Shown here piece after piece: positions 46,441-58,459 of a stretch of DNA of 64,000 nt. How positions within the stretch are numbered: position 1 is the first letter of the stretch; each line of letters starts with the position of its first letter. The DNA lies in NCBI GenBank assembly GCA_022393335.1, contig JAJEKB010020682.1, forward strand, positions 79,620 to 143,619, read 5' to 3'. The notes beneath the pieces are model-generated. The model ran no database searches and was not told the DNA's origin. It saw only the letters and a program-made list of their open reading frames with translations. A program made the position numbers and the translations under genes. Source of the stretch: Macrotrachela quadricornifera (lineage: Eukaryota > Rotifera > Eurotatoria > Philodinida > Philodinidae).

Positions 46441-46801
46441 ACAATCATATGATATTTATTTTCTTATTATTAAATATGACAATAACTTATAATTGCGTAT
46501 GATAAAGTGAAAGGAAGTAGAAAACAAATAAAGAAAAATAAGTACATAGGATATTATTGTCATCATATTTTTATCTGTCGAAATATGAATAGGTGTATTT
46601 GTCATTATCCTTTTTGGTAATTTCCAACTACGAAAATAAATACAATTCAATTATAAAAATTGCATGTATTTTTCGTAATAAACTGGTTCACATCATATAT
46701 ATATATATATATATAAGAGATACATGATATACCTTCAATTCATTATTTGCTTTTACTGATTGTTTATATCAAACTTTACTTAATTATCAAAAAAATCGAA
46801 G
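46441..46801 (+). promoter_or_regulatory. Diverged promoter block, micropeptide gene E
   Basis: Alignable with blocks A-D only in pieces: GACAAT-N8-ATTGCG at 46478-46497 with the same 8-nt spacing, GTAGAAAACAAA, TTGTCATCAT and AATTTCCAACTACGAAAATAA. An (AT)n run with ATATAAGAG (46697-46719) stands where the TATA box is in the others. Donor GTAAGC at 46802. Confidence 0.55.
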
Positions 46802-47519
46802 GTAAGCTATTATAACTGAATATCTCTCTAAATATAAAGGATAAAAATCTAAAAATTTTGGTATAGACTCTAGAGTCTAGACCTCATCTTTGATAAAATG
46901 ATTAGCTAGATCGAACACAAAAAATTTCTTTCATAAAACTTGGATCTTCAGAGATCCTATCAAGTCCGAAAACAGAAATTTTTGTGTGCGATTATTATCT
47001 CAAGGTTTTGAGGAAGGATTTGTACTTTTTAGAATTAGTTTCGAACTTCTCATTCAGATATGAGAGTATTTTTTTGTTTGTATATTCGTATTCGTCAAGT
47101 CATTAACGAAAAATCTCTGCCTACTGCAAAAAAACTTTCAATAGTAATCTTAAAGCTTTATGCATTGTCTACACAACATACCATTTGATTTTCCTTAAAT
47201 GCTAATTTTGTTTGGAGTTTTTCTAAGCTAAACCGTAAAAAATGACAATCAATTTCTTTTTTTTGGGCCACGTCGCTAACGCTAGTTTTTTAGCTATAAC
47301 TCCTCTCATCAAAGTTTCTAGAGCTGATTTTTTCAGAGTATCTACAGTAATTTAAGACACAAATAGTATATAAAAACTAGCACCAGGAAAGCTTCCTTTT
47401 TCGAGATATACATATTTCAATTTTACGATGTCAAGTCACTATTAAATGATTTTGCCCATATATATGAATAATTTGTTAATAGAATCTATTAGTTCTCTTT
47501 TTTATTAGTTATATCAGCC

Positions 47520-47630
47520 ATGTATGGATGTTACGTATGCGTTTTTCCACTGGTCGCGACTGTTCCTGTCGTTCCGGTTGTTTCCATACTTCCGATGATA
47601 TCCTGTCCAGTTTTATGCTGTCCTATATGA
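47520..47630 (+). CDS. Micropeptide gene E (36 aa)
   Basis: Begins MYGCYVCVFPLVATVPVVPV and ends PVLCCPI. It shares the MYG start with copy A and the alternating Pro/hydrophobic pattern and CC of the family. The ATG is 2 nt after an acceptor (ATATCAG, 47517); the 5'UTR intron would be 46802-47517 (716 nt), enlarged by unrelated sequence around 47100-47460. GC content of the coding part is visibly higher than its surroundings. Weaker case than B-D because a coding comparison with a close copy is not possible. Confidence 0.6.
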   Translation: MYGCYVCVFPLVATVPVVPVVSILPMISCPVLCCPI

Positions 47631-49285
47631 AGTTGGATTCGAAGACGATAATTTTATCTTCTACTTTTATAAACAAGAACATTCTTTTTTTCTAATTAAA
47701 TTCAAATACTGTTAAATCATATTTTTAAATTGAAATAAAAAACGATATATATAAAAAAAAAGACATTGACAATTTTATACTTTATATTAATTCTCTTCTT
47801 GTTTTTTTAATAAACAATGCTAATATAATTCTGTATGGTTTTAGATTAATGATCAATTGAAATAGAATAAAAACATTTCTTTTTGTTCTTTCAAAAATTC
47901 AAATTTTTTTCCATAATTGAAGGTATTATCACTTGACAATTTTTTCTTTTTTTTTTATTTATAATTTATTTCAAAAAGAAATTTACTAAGAAATTTTTAA
48001 TATGCTGATCCCGGACTACAGTTTATACCATTTCAAAAAGTAAAATCTATTGATAGTTATACACAATTATTCATTTCATGTATAATTACTTCTCATGTTA
48101 TTTTGATTTTTTAAAATTCATTGCTACATATTTATTATATTTTTATCAGTCTATTAAACATTAGACCATAGCAGCTATCATTTACGTATAATTATCATCA
48201 ATATTTCCGCTATGAAAATAAAATGTTCATTGATCTCAACTAGGATAGTGGTAATCATGATCATGCTGAAATTTATTTTGATGGTAATCACAAGTAAAAG
48301 AAAACAAACAAATGATTGAACATTCTTATAAATACTGCAATATGCTTAATAACAATAATTCTTTGTCAGAAGAGATTACAAATCATACGAAAAATGCAGA
48401 TAAATAAGAAGTACTCAAATAAAAGAAAAATGAAGACAAAGACTCTAATCTCTATGTGAATTTCGACGATAAATTTGAAATAATTATTATTAAATATAAA
48501 CATCTCAAACAGTAGTTCTTCAGTCAGTTAGTGAAATAATTGATATTTACCTAACATTTTATTTTTGTTTGTAGAATAATTAGTTGCTTACGTGAAATAG
48601 ATAAATTGATAAAATTCATGTCACAATATTCTCGATGTACATTTCTATTTACTCTTTCTACAAAGCCAATTCAATGACTAGTTGACAGTCCCTAGTGTTC
48701 TCTATCAATCACTAGAGTATATGGTCATAAAATAACAAAAAAAAGCCTATTGCAAAAGAAGCGATAAAGTAGACAGACCTTTATGATGAATTTCATGGCA
48801 GAATACAATAATAATAAAATATTATTCATTATTACAAGCAAGCTTAGATTATCTGTCTCACATCATATTTCATATATTGACATAATCATCAATCAAAATA
48901 TAATATTAATCCTGTATTCGTTTAATAACAATAATCAAAATAAGGTTAGTCCTTGATTTTTTGTTTTTTCTTTTCTTTTAGTTCCCTAATAAAATATTCA
49001 GTAGAAATAAAAGTTAATCTTTTATTCATTTAATAATTTTTATTAGAAATATTAAAATATATATATTCAAATAAAGATTATTTTTATTCAATATGAGGAA
49101 AATTTTTAATTATTTAGAATAAATATGATTTATTTATTGTTGAAGATTTTTTTTTTGTAGTTTTTACAATAAATAATAAGACTTTCATAATAGAGAATGC
49201 TTCATTTATGAAAAATATTTTTTTGATCATGTATTTCTTAATTAGATTATCATAGATGTTTAGTGTAAAATCTCCGAAAAATATA
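47631..49285. other. AT-rich spacer between copies E and F
   Basis: No gene, RNA or clear repeat recognised. Confidence 0.5.
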
Positions 49286-49795
49286 GTAAAACTAGCGGTA
49301 GTTACCCGGTGTTGCTCGGGAAATCTCCATACTGGAAACTTATCATGTCAGAAGACGACAGAAGATGTATAGAAGACTTGCTTAAGATCTTTTCATCTAT
49401 TATTACTGCATACCACGCCGTGCATACACTTACATTCATTTTTAAATCAGATAATTCAGCAAATAGTGTGGGGATGTGACTGTCTTTCTCTTAACGCATG
49501 CGTATTGCTATACCTTGTACCAACACACATTGCAAAAAAACGTTACATTAACAGGTGAATATTCTAACAATGTCAGCAAATGCTGCGAAATGCTTGAAAG
49601 ATTGAGAAAAATTACAATGTATCATAATCTGTATAAAATATCAGCCCAACCCTACCGTCGGTCATCTTGATCTCCTCTCGATTTTCCTCAGGACTTAAAA
49701 GTATGCCATGAAAAGCTCGGCACCGCTAGCTCGCGCGGTGTGCAGATGCATAAAAAACAGACAGACAGACACGACTTCTTTATAAATATAGATTA
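49286..49795. mobile_element. Possible SINE- or LINE-tail-like dispersed element
   Basis: Head ACTAGCGGTAGTTACCCGGT and tail with CAGACAGACAGACACGACTT followed by TATAAATATAGAT stand out from the flanks in GC content. Such head and tail wording is seen in dispersed elements of many invertebrates, but there is no second copy in the window and no target duplication was defined. Class not assigned. Confidence 0.35.
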
Positions 49796-50129
49796 TGAGT
49801 TATGAGTGATAAAATTCCATTTCATTTTTTACTTTGTTTATTCGATGGATACACTTTCAATCGTACGGTTGCACTTCATCTTATACGTTCTATTCATTTT
49901 CTTTCGATTATCCTGGACGAAAGAGTATTTCCTGTAAAATTTCATTGCATGTGCTCGTATCGTGTTCAAATGCATAACGAACAAACAAACTTTTTTCTTT
50001 CTGTACATACAGATAATAATTTACAATCTTTGTTAAAAATATAATTAAAATATCAAGTCAAATCGAATATTCTCAATTTTCAATATTGTTTTCATCGATA
50101 AATCGGTTACAAATTTCACATGTTTAATA

Positions 50130-50378
50130 CATGACGTATTTATCATATGACAATTAGTAATAGTTGTCTTCTATATAAACGAAATGAAACAAAGAATAAA
50201 TAGGTACACGACATAATAATGTCATTATATTTTTTTTACCTTATTGCGAAAGCTTTTTTTCATCATTCTCCTTGTGGAAATATCCAAGTATAAAAATAAA
50301 TATTATATTCATCCTATTTATTATTTACTTCTACTAATTTTCATACCTAAACTCAGTTGACAAATAAATGATTGAAAA
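50130..50378 (+). promoter_or_regulatory. Diverged promoter block, micropeptide gene F
   Basis: GACAAT-N8-GTTGTC at 50149-50168 keeps arms and spacing. Downstream AAACAAAGAATAAATAGG, ATAATGTCATTATAT and GGAAATATCCAAGTATAAAAATAA match the order of motifs in blocks A-E. No single TATATAAA box is clear. Donor GTAATT at 50379. Confidence 0.55.
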
Positions 50379-50455
50379 GTAATTTATTGTTCAATCTGTA
50401 TGTAAGTGATTTATTAATAAAATCAATTGTTTTTCTTTTTATAGGTTGACGCAAT

Positions 50456-50554
50456 ATGTATGTTGGTATAAGTATGTTTCCATTGGTAACTTCTCTTCCT
50501 TTGGTTCTGGTAGTACCTCTAATACCAGTAATTACCATTATATATTGCATATAA
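50456..50554 (+). CDS. Micropeptide gene F (32 aa)
   Basis: Begins MYVGISMFPLVTSLPLVLVV and ends IIYCI. Acceptor TTTATAG at 50444, 11 nt before the ATG; the intron 50379-50444 is 66 nt, matching the 65-nt introns of B-D. Only one Cys remains, but the MF/FPLV-T core equals that of copy E (FPLVATVPVVPV against FPLVTSLPLVLV). It is the shortest and most diverged member and closes the array. Confidence 0.55.
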   Translation: MYVGISMFPLVTSLPLVLVVPLIPVITIIYCI

Positions 50555-50830
50555 GTTGATCTTAATGTGTCATTAATCATTGAGATTTATTATGAAGAAA
50601 TTAATTTTCCTCTTTGTTTTTTTGAAATTTACAGAAATAAAAATTACTAAATTGTTGTCATTTTCATGTGTGTATTTTGCAGTTTTATGAATACATTCAT
50701 TTTCATTTAACAAATATTCGCAAAAAAAAGATACCTGACTTATTAAAATCAAATGATTTGCATTTTATAGGTTAACAATGACACATTTGATAAAAAAATC
50801 TTCGACGAAGAATATAATTATCATCTGACT

Positions 50831-50970
50831 ATGAAAAAGAAAGATAATTTATGATTATTTTTTATGTTACTATAGAATAAAAAAAAAAATTGTCGAATCA
50901 AAAGCAATAAATATTATTTAACGTAATTCACTATCTCAAAATTTAATTTACAATCGGTTTTATTGAGTTT
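50831..50970. repeat. Short dispersed repeat, copy 1
   Basis: About 140 bp nearly identical to 56603-56738 in the same orientation, centred on AAAAGCAATAAATATT and TTCACTATCTCA. No coding content; nature unknown. Confidence 0.75.
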
Positions 50971-51146
50971 TTTATTATCATATTAAATATGCAATAAAAA
51001 AATCAAATAAATATCCTTTTTTCTTTTCTTTTCTAAATATTACACTATTCTCATCATCATTACGAAGTTTTTTTCAATAGTATTGTTTTTTATTTTCTTA
51101 TAGTTAGTATACAGTATACGTCAAAAATAGATTTATTTTTATCACA

Positions 51147-52487
51147 ATGTCATCATCAGTTTTGTCAAATAATGAAAAAGAAAAACTTCAAAATATTTTA
51201 CCAAATATTGATAATATAAATATTATAAATAAAATTCAAACATCAACTGGTTCAATATGTTTACACGTTGCATGTTATTATAGAGATAGAGAAATAGCAC
51301 AAGTTTTATTAGAATATAGTGCTCAAAATTCTATAAGAAATTTAATACACAATTTAACATCTTATGAAGATGCTTTTACAGACGATACAAGAAAATTATT
51401 TGTACAACAACAAAAATTATTTTCGAATAATGATTACAATTATATTGAATGGTCAATGATCGGTGATAATCTTCTTGAAAAAAGACGTGAATTTCATCGA
51501 ACTATTGATTTATACAAAACTTATGACAATCAACATTTAGTATCAAAATTATTAGCTGAACTTATTCAATATTATTTAAATCAAAATAATAATAAAAGTA
51601 ATCCAGAAGATGAAATCACTTATAAACAAATTGAAATATATTTCAAAGAAGCTATAGAAAAACAAGATTATTTGAAATATTTTATCAAAGTTTATACATT
51701 ATCAAATGGTTTTTATAAGGTATTAAATAAGCATTTTGCTCTTTATGTGTTAGAATATTTTGATAAAACAAAGGATCTTTCATCTAACTATCGTCTTGTG
51801 AATTGTTTGGTTCATATTGTTACACTCTTAATCTATAATCCTAATTTACGTCAATACAAATTTCAAGGTTTATGTTATCGTGCTATGAGAATAACAAAAA
51901 ATGATTTAGATCAATTTCAATTAAATCAACATATATTAAATCGTGCATTTTTATCAACATCAAGTGATCGCCAAATAGCTGAAAAGTTTGCTGAAGAGAG
52001 TCAACAACCTACAATGAAATATGCTCCTGGTGATGATCGTTGTACATTACAATATTCATGTTTATGTCAATTTTTAATAAAACAAAAATCAACAGCTATT
52101 AGTGTTGAAAGTTTATCAATGAGACCAGATGAAAAAGAAATTTTAATTATTCCATTTAGTGTATTTAAAGTAGTTAAAATTAAACGAAATTATCTTAATG
52201 ATCCAACATCATCAATTTCAATTGAAATTGAATTAGAAGAATGTGAAGATTCGAATGATAAGAAAAATGAATTCGACAGTAAGAGATTTTTATTCACGTA
52301 TTTTTAGATCCTATTTGACAAATTTTCAGATAGCGATACATCTAAAATATCAACATTGTTATTATCCAGCGATGACAAAATATGTGCAGAAGACTGTCAA
52401 AATCTTAGTAGACAATCTACGACTACTTTACAAAATCATCAAATATGGTCAGTATATTTTGATTTCGTTTCTACTATATTTGATTGA
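51147..52487 (+). CDS. Ankyrin-like / ADP-ribosyltransferase (ART) domain protein
   Basis: ART domains of this type transfer ADP-ribose from NAD+ to arginine or other residues. Exons 51147-52278 and 52330-52487 (51-nt GT-AG intron) give 429 aa; if the intron is retained, the frame ends at 52307 (386 aa). An ankyrin-like unit lies at about 38-59 (LHVACYYRDREIAQVLLEY), followed by a helical middle. The ART core is LCYRAMR (Arg245, NAD binding), FLSTSS (269-273) and RPDEKEILIIP with an ExE pair (Glu329, Glu331), so the R-S-ExE triad is complete and activity toward arginine is possible. The tail of the spliced form is Ser/Thr/Asp-rich. No signal peptide, so cytosolic. ART genes with helper repeats are abundant in bdelloids; target unknown. 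Confidence 0.85.
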
Positions 52488-53673
52488 AAGAGCAATATCG
52501 AGAAACATCTACAAAGAAAGTTTGACGGTTTTTCCGCTTTGATGACGTATATGAATTACACAGTAATTCAGTTTTATCTAACAGGGTGTACTTTGAAAGT
52601 GAGGGCGAAACATAGGCGTACGCAAAAGACAGGAAAAGGGCATCGCAGTGGCTATAGACGAAGGCGGAAACAGAGACATAGACCTTATTTTTGATAGTCC
52701 CTTGTAAATAAATCTTATTTAGAATACATAGAAGTCTTGAATTATTTTGTAAATCAAAAACGTCGTGGGCACCATATGCGATACTATTGCAATTTGTTCG
52801 CATACAAACTGCGCGGAACGAATTTGTTTCATAAGATTCACTAGATAAATTTGCAGAGTTCACCAATGCTTATAAAATACAAAATTTTTGTATTAGAATT
52901 AACAGTCTTTTAGTGTCGCAAGAGCCTATATACCACAAGATTGTATTAATCAATTGATGGTCTCAAGTTAAGGAAGTCTGAACATCGATGTCGGATTCTT
53001 GTAGCAATACTTGTTTTTTTCGGTCGTGAGTTGGAAGAGATACTACAGTTGTGGACTCTTTAATATTCCCGTAGGTATCATATGTAAGTCATAGATGAAT
53101 ATGTAGCGAAAAAGAGACCCTTCGCGCGAGTTAAATCATGCATCTTTTGCTATTCAGCCAGATCATGTTCTATGCTAATTAGACTATAAGAAACATCTTA
53201 TCTCAATTTAGCGTGGGAGAGAGCTATCAGTGACACTAATAATTTCCAATTTTTCCTAAGAAAAACAAGATTTTATGTCTTATTGAACGGAATATTCTCT
53301 CACGATTAATAGGTAATGCTATCTAGTAAATCGTGACTTTCGCTAAAAAAGTCCAAAATTATATTGTCGAGCTCGTTTGAGGTAGCAGACGTGCCTCATT
53401 CTAAATACGAAAGAAAATGTTTTTTTGAACTTGAAACATCCTATAAGTAGTGCGCAATACAGTTCTCTTGTAAATGAGAATCCATTGTAAATTATTAACC
53501 TTGAAATAGCTAGATGAGTAATCAAAAATGAAAAGTCTTGTTTTCTCTATCTGATTTAAGCTCGACAAGATAAAGTCGAAAAATCATCAAACTTTGAATT
53601 TAGAAACTTCTCAACGTGTATGCTCTATCTATCAAGCATAGAATAAACGAAATCTAAGTATTGACAATATTAG
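52488..53673. other. Intergenic region, possibly with the unseen first PGRP exon
   Basis: No supported gene. A 130-codon minus-strand frame at 52474-52866 lacks an ATG and a family. The PGRP gene needs a start exon upstream of 53674; an ATG at 53528 is followed by a stop after 8 codons and would need a nearby donor. Confidence 0.45.
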
Positions 53674-55376
53674 GTCAGTGTGGTATAATACCCTCTCTTC
53701 TTGCAAACGATTTCTTAAACAACGAAGATGTGTCCTTTATTGCATTATTGGTTTTTTGGTGTTAGCTGTTCTTCTAGCTTTAAGCCTAACACTCATTTTT
53801 GTGTTTGTTGTTGAAAAAAATTCTATGAAAAGCACTACAATCATGCCAATGTTTACCACCATATCAAGATCTACAATACAAAACGATATTGATGTCTACG
53901 AATCGTTACCACCAGGTAAAACTGAAACAATAAAAAAACTTGCCAGAAGAGATCTTAACAAGTTAAAATGTGAAACTTTTTCGAAATGTATAATTTGACT
54001 TTTAAACGAATTAATTAAAATTCACTTTTTTTTTTAATTCATAATTAAACCTACTGACTTTGTGTTCACTTTTGCCAATTATCTCATTACTTCTATATTT
54101 CAACAACCTATAGGAAACCTTTAATGTTGATGTCTCAGTTAACAGATTACATTTAGGTTGTCCCGAGATATTAAATCGATCTAGTTGGAATGCACGTCCA
54201 TACACAAAGCGTGAAAATTTAAAAATATTACCAGTTAGACATATTGTTATACACAAATTACCAGGTTTTAACTCAAATATAACTCAGCAAGTTTGCATTA
54301 AAGGCATAAAAGAAATGCAAGATTATCACATAGATATATTCGGTTGGGTCGACATTGGTTATAATTTTCTGCTATGTAATTATAATGATTACCAACAACA
54401 AATATATACAGGCAGAGGATGGAAATATGTTGGTGCACATTGTAAAAGTTATAACGATAGATCATTAGGTAAGAATAGATTTCTTTTTATTTAATTTTCT
54501 AAAACAATGCACGTTAGATTTTTGTCAATTTGATGTTGATCTTATCATATAGTCTTGTTTGAAGTAATTGAAATCTCACGAAGGAATCTCTATCTATAAA
54601 ATCGCTCTCGAGTCAAGAATATGTGTATAATGTAAGTTCTAATGATCTATAAATACTCTGTAGTGAGTTAGTGACACTAGCTTATTCCTACCAAGATATT
54701 GTGTTTGTACGGTATTTTTAAACAAAGAATCGTCTTCTCTCTCGGAAACATTAGGAAAACTGAGTTTTAAATTAAAGAGATATGTGTGAATGAGAATATT
54801 TTATTGTGAAAGCTCCAGATTCTTCGTTTGATCTTATCTTAAGATACAGCTATGATAAAAACATGATTTTACATTGCTTGTATACATCGTCGCATTCCAA
54901 TGTTCTTATGTTAGACCATGAGTAAACAAAATATCTAAAATTTTCATGATGAAGTATTTTCATTGAGACTTGTCTTTATACAAAGTTTTATATTAATAGT
55001 CGGAACTTTATTTTCTTGATGTTCCCCAAGAAGGCACGAACTCTTTACAGAATTTTTATACATGCACTTATAAGTGTTTTATTATTACAGCATTTGATTA
55101 TCTTTCAAGTTAACATTTCAAAATTTAGAATCATATCATTTTCTTTTTCAAAAAGGTATTGTTATTTTGGGCGAATATAGCAATATAAAATCTTTGAACA
55201 CATCCAAATCATTAATTCAATGTGGTATTGAAATGGATTACATTATGAAAAATTTTACACTGGTTGGACATAATAATTCCAGAGATATATATGAATATTA
55301 CTTGGAATATTTTCGCAATGATACTGATCTTCAATATAGCAATCAAGTCAGTGGAGAAAAAGTGTTTTGTCCATAA
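53674..55376 (+). CDS. Membrane-anchored PGRP (amidase-fold) protein, zinc ligand lost
   Basis: Peptidoglycan recognition proteins bind or cleave bacterial cell-wall peptides. Exons 53674-53915, 54157-54468 and 55156-55376 join in frame; an earlier start exon was not found. The first exon has a basic stretch then a transmembrane segment (YCIIGFLVLAVLLALSLTL), so a type II protein with the domain outside. PGRP blocks: SSWNARPYT, HIVIHKLPG (first zinc His), YHIDIFGWVDIGYNF (catalytic Tyr), IYTGRGWKYVGAHC, YNDRSLGIVILGEY and FTLVGHNN (second His). The usual TxCPG, whose Cys is the third zinc ligand, is replaced by QVSG, so amidase activity is unlikely and a recognition role or decay is more probable. 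The protein ends early at EKVFCP. Confidence 0.8.
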
Positions 55377-57546
55377 TTCAGCAGTATCCAACTTTTACCA
55401 ATTTGAAGAAAAGTAATATTTTACAGCCGAAATTGTAAGAATATTGGTTGTAATATTAACAAAGAATTTAATCAAGCACATTCGAGGACGCTTATAAACG
55501 ATATTTTATTTTTAGAAAATGTTATGATAACTGTGAAATAAATCAAGAAAGGACAGTTCAAGCAAGTGAATGAGACATAATGATAATATTCGACAAATTT
55601 CAGATTCATTGTTTCGATGACGGGAGTCGCCGCAGAATCAATCAGTTTTGCTAAGTTTATAATGCAGTCAGTGGATTCTAACAGGGTGAGGATGAGATAG
55701 AAGAATCAGTGCTATCGCCATGATGAAAAGTACAATCTCTAAAATAAATAGTCAACATGATGACCAAACTATAGCGATGGGTAGGATAAAATCAATAAAG
55801 TTTTCACACGTTCACTCTGCAGTCTTAATTACATACATCTGGAGTCAGTTGTATACGCTGTTTGGGTGATAAATAAATATCGTCATTGCTGATGAGTTTA
55901 TATATTGTTGGAGCGATGTAGGTCAACGACAGCTTGTCTCCACGCTCTCAAATATCGATAGTAAAAAAAACATTTCCATTTAAGTACCTTGCAGTGCATT
56001 ATGATTGCTATAAAATATATAGAACAAATTTTGTTTACCAGTATATTATTCCATTTGTAAGTTAAAAAACTCACATTGAAATAATCTTTCAGAAAAAGAT
56101 CTCAGGTCAGCATAAAACTACTCATTATTGGCTAAAAAATCATCAAACGAATAAACAATGAGAAGTTCGTCATCGTAATGTATCTTGATCTTTTAAACTG
56201 CTATTAAATTTCAATTAATCTGAAATAGCGTGGATTATATCATCGACCCATTTAAGAAAATTGGATTAGTCTATGATCCTAAAATCTACCCAGATAGTGC
56301 AAACATACTTTACATTGGTACGAAATTCAATGCATTCGCTGTATGGAAAGAGAATCAAGTTTTCATATACAATCATCTCGAAGTGCTTATTCATACCGTT
56401 GATATAATTATTCTGAGTGTATTTCGTAGTTTGTGAAACCTTTCATCTTCATCTAACGGTCATTGTAAGAAAATAGGTAATCCACCAAAAGTAAATGAAT
56501 CAGATTCACATGAACGATATTCTATCGGATCCTAGTTCAAAAAATTCAATTCATGTGGATCGCTACTTCCTAAATGACACGTATCTCATTATCAAAGAAA
56601 GAATGAAAAAGGAAGACAATTTATGATCGTTTTTTATGGTAGTATAAAACAAAAAAGTGTCAAATCAAAAGCAATAAATATTGTTTAACGCAATTCACTA
56701 TCTCAGAATTTAATTTACAATCTTTTCTATTGAGTTTTGTGTACTCAAAAAGCGGGTACACTCTGGAATCGCTCAGTGCGTCCGTCCTAAGTTATCGAAA
56801 AAAATTGTCATTATTGACCAGACGATGCCTGACGGAGAGGTACAAAAATTTTTTGTAAAAAAAAAACTTTCTCAAAATTATTCAGAACATAGATAAATCA
56901 ACTCAGTTTTTAATGCTGATTCCGAATATGATATTAGTTTTGAATCAAATCGTAGTTTTTTAAGTGAAAGTTGCATGGCTTTGTCGCTACTAAAAAGAGT
57001 TATCAAATGGAACAAAATTCGAACTCGATAGCTATTAATATTGATGGATTATTATGAAGATACAGATGCCTCTGTCTATCATATATCTATCACAGATCCA
57101 TGAGGTTATCTATGACCATAATCTCACTAGATACAAGCATAAAAGTCTAAGATCTCGTGCACCAGATGAGAATAGTCCAAATACCACCTCCTGGAGTTCC
57201 GTGATTATTATACTCTAAAAGAATTGTAACAATTTCACACAACAAATATGATTATTAAGCTTTTGAAAGTTTAACCGCTATATATTTCTCAAAAAAAACT
57301 ATCTCGTTCTGAAAGGATTCATAGTGATCAATTAACAGAAAAATAGAGCAAAACATGTTCTATCTATTCATAAAAAGAGAAAATTTCTTCAAACCTTCCA
57401 TACGAAAACGAGGTGTCCGGACTACTACTTTTAGTATGTTCTAACTGTTTCCAATCGAGTATGAAATAGTCATGTACAGAGTTAAACCGGATAAGACAAA
57501 TTTTCTCTGTCATAATTAAGAATATTTATTCTATAAAATAGCATGT
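55377..57546. other. Intergenic DNA with one unidentified coding-like stretch
   Basis: At 56230-56436 (+) a 68-codon frame after an AATAG acceptor-like site reads as plausible protein (FKKIGLVYDPKIYPDSAN, then NAFAVWKENQVF) but has no ATG and no recognised family. It may be a lost exon. The remainder shows no gene. Confidence 0.4.
56603..56738. repeat. Short dispersed repeat, copy 2
   Basis: Direct-orientation partner of 50831-50970. Confidence 0.75.
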
Positions 57547-57563
57547 GTGATGCTCATTTCTTA

Positions 57564-58302
57564 TAGATTGTCCAATTGGAATACACGTCCGTATGTAACT
57601 TGTGAGAGTTTAACAATACTATCAGTTACACATATTGTTGTACATCAAAGCTTGAGTTCAATTAAGAGTGAACAACATTGTAATATCAATATAAAAGAAA
57701 TTTTGATGATATTGCTTAGAATTTCATTCTATGTAATAATAATGATGATCAACAACAAATTTATACAGGTAGAGAATAGAAATGTATTGGTGCGCATTGT
57801 ATTGGTTATAATAATAGATCATTTTTTCTCAAGCTAATATTAATATCAATCTCAATTGAATAATTATTATTGGTAAGAGACGATCCAGAATTAAATCAAG
57901 CATTTTTTAATGATATGTCATGCAAAGCATGTTGATCTATCTTTTTGATCTATGTAAATGAAAGGACGTGCAAAAGAATCTATAAATTCAAAGTTTTATC
58001 CTTCTTTAAACGATTTAAATAGTTATGATAAAAACATTGAAAACGTCTCTTTAATATTCTAAAATAGTGATGACACTTTCTGTTTCCAGTACCTTGAAAG
58101 ATAGAGTAAGTTTGGAGCGTCTATGATAGATCAATATATGAAAAACGACATCAAAATTTGAAGAATTTTGTGCTGTGTTTTAATATTTTGATGAAAAAAA
58201 TATCAAAATAATCGGATCAACAATGGATTCATATAAATTTAATAGAGCAGGAGAAACTGTATTTAAAGTGTCCGAAGAATATTCACATAGTACTTTAAAT
58301 TA
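57564..58302 (+). pseudogene. Second PGRP relic
   Basis: Parallels the PGRP gene at 53.7-55.4 kb. Its exon 2 equivalent (57564-57835) encodes NWNTRPYVTCESLTILSVTH and VVHQSLS, then loses the HxDxxGWxDIGY block to a deletion and shifts frame; the second part, in another frame, still spells the IYTGRE and GAHC region. A third-exon equivalent near 58080-58302 is recognisable by its end (RAGETVFK, matching VSGEKVF of the intact copy). Many stops. It shows that the locus was a tandem pair. Confidence 0.7.
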
Positions 58303-58459
58303 ATCCAAAAGATAAACAAACCTTACCTCCATACAATATATTTTTTCGAAAATTTTCAATAAAACTACAATTCTTTTTTTAGTTGAATAAGTGTAAATCA
58401 GAAAAAAACAAACTAATCAAATTATATATTCATTTCTTTTCATAATTAAATTTTTTTAT

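Noticed and set aside
52474..52866. 130-codon minus-strand frame
   Set aside because: No ATG start, overlaps the ART 3' end, no family.
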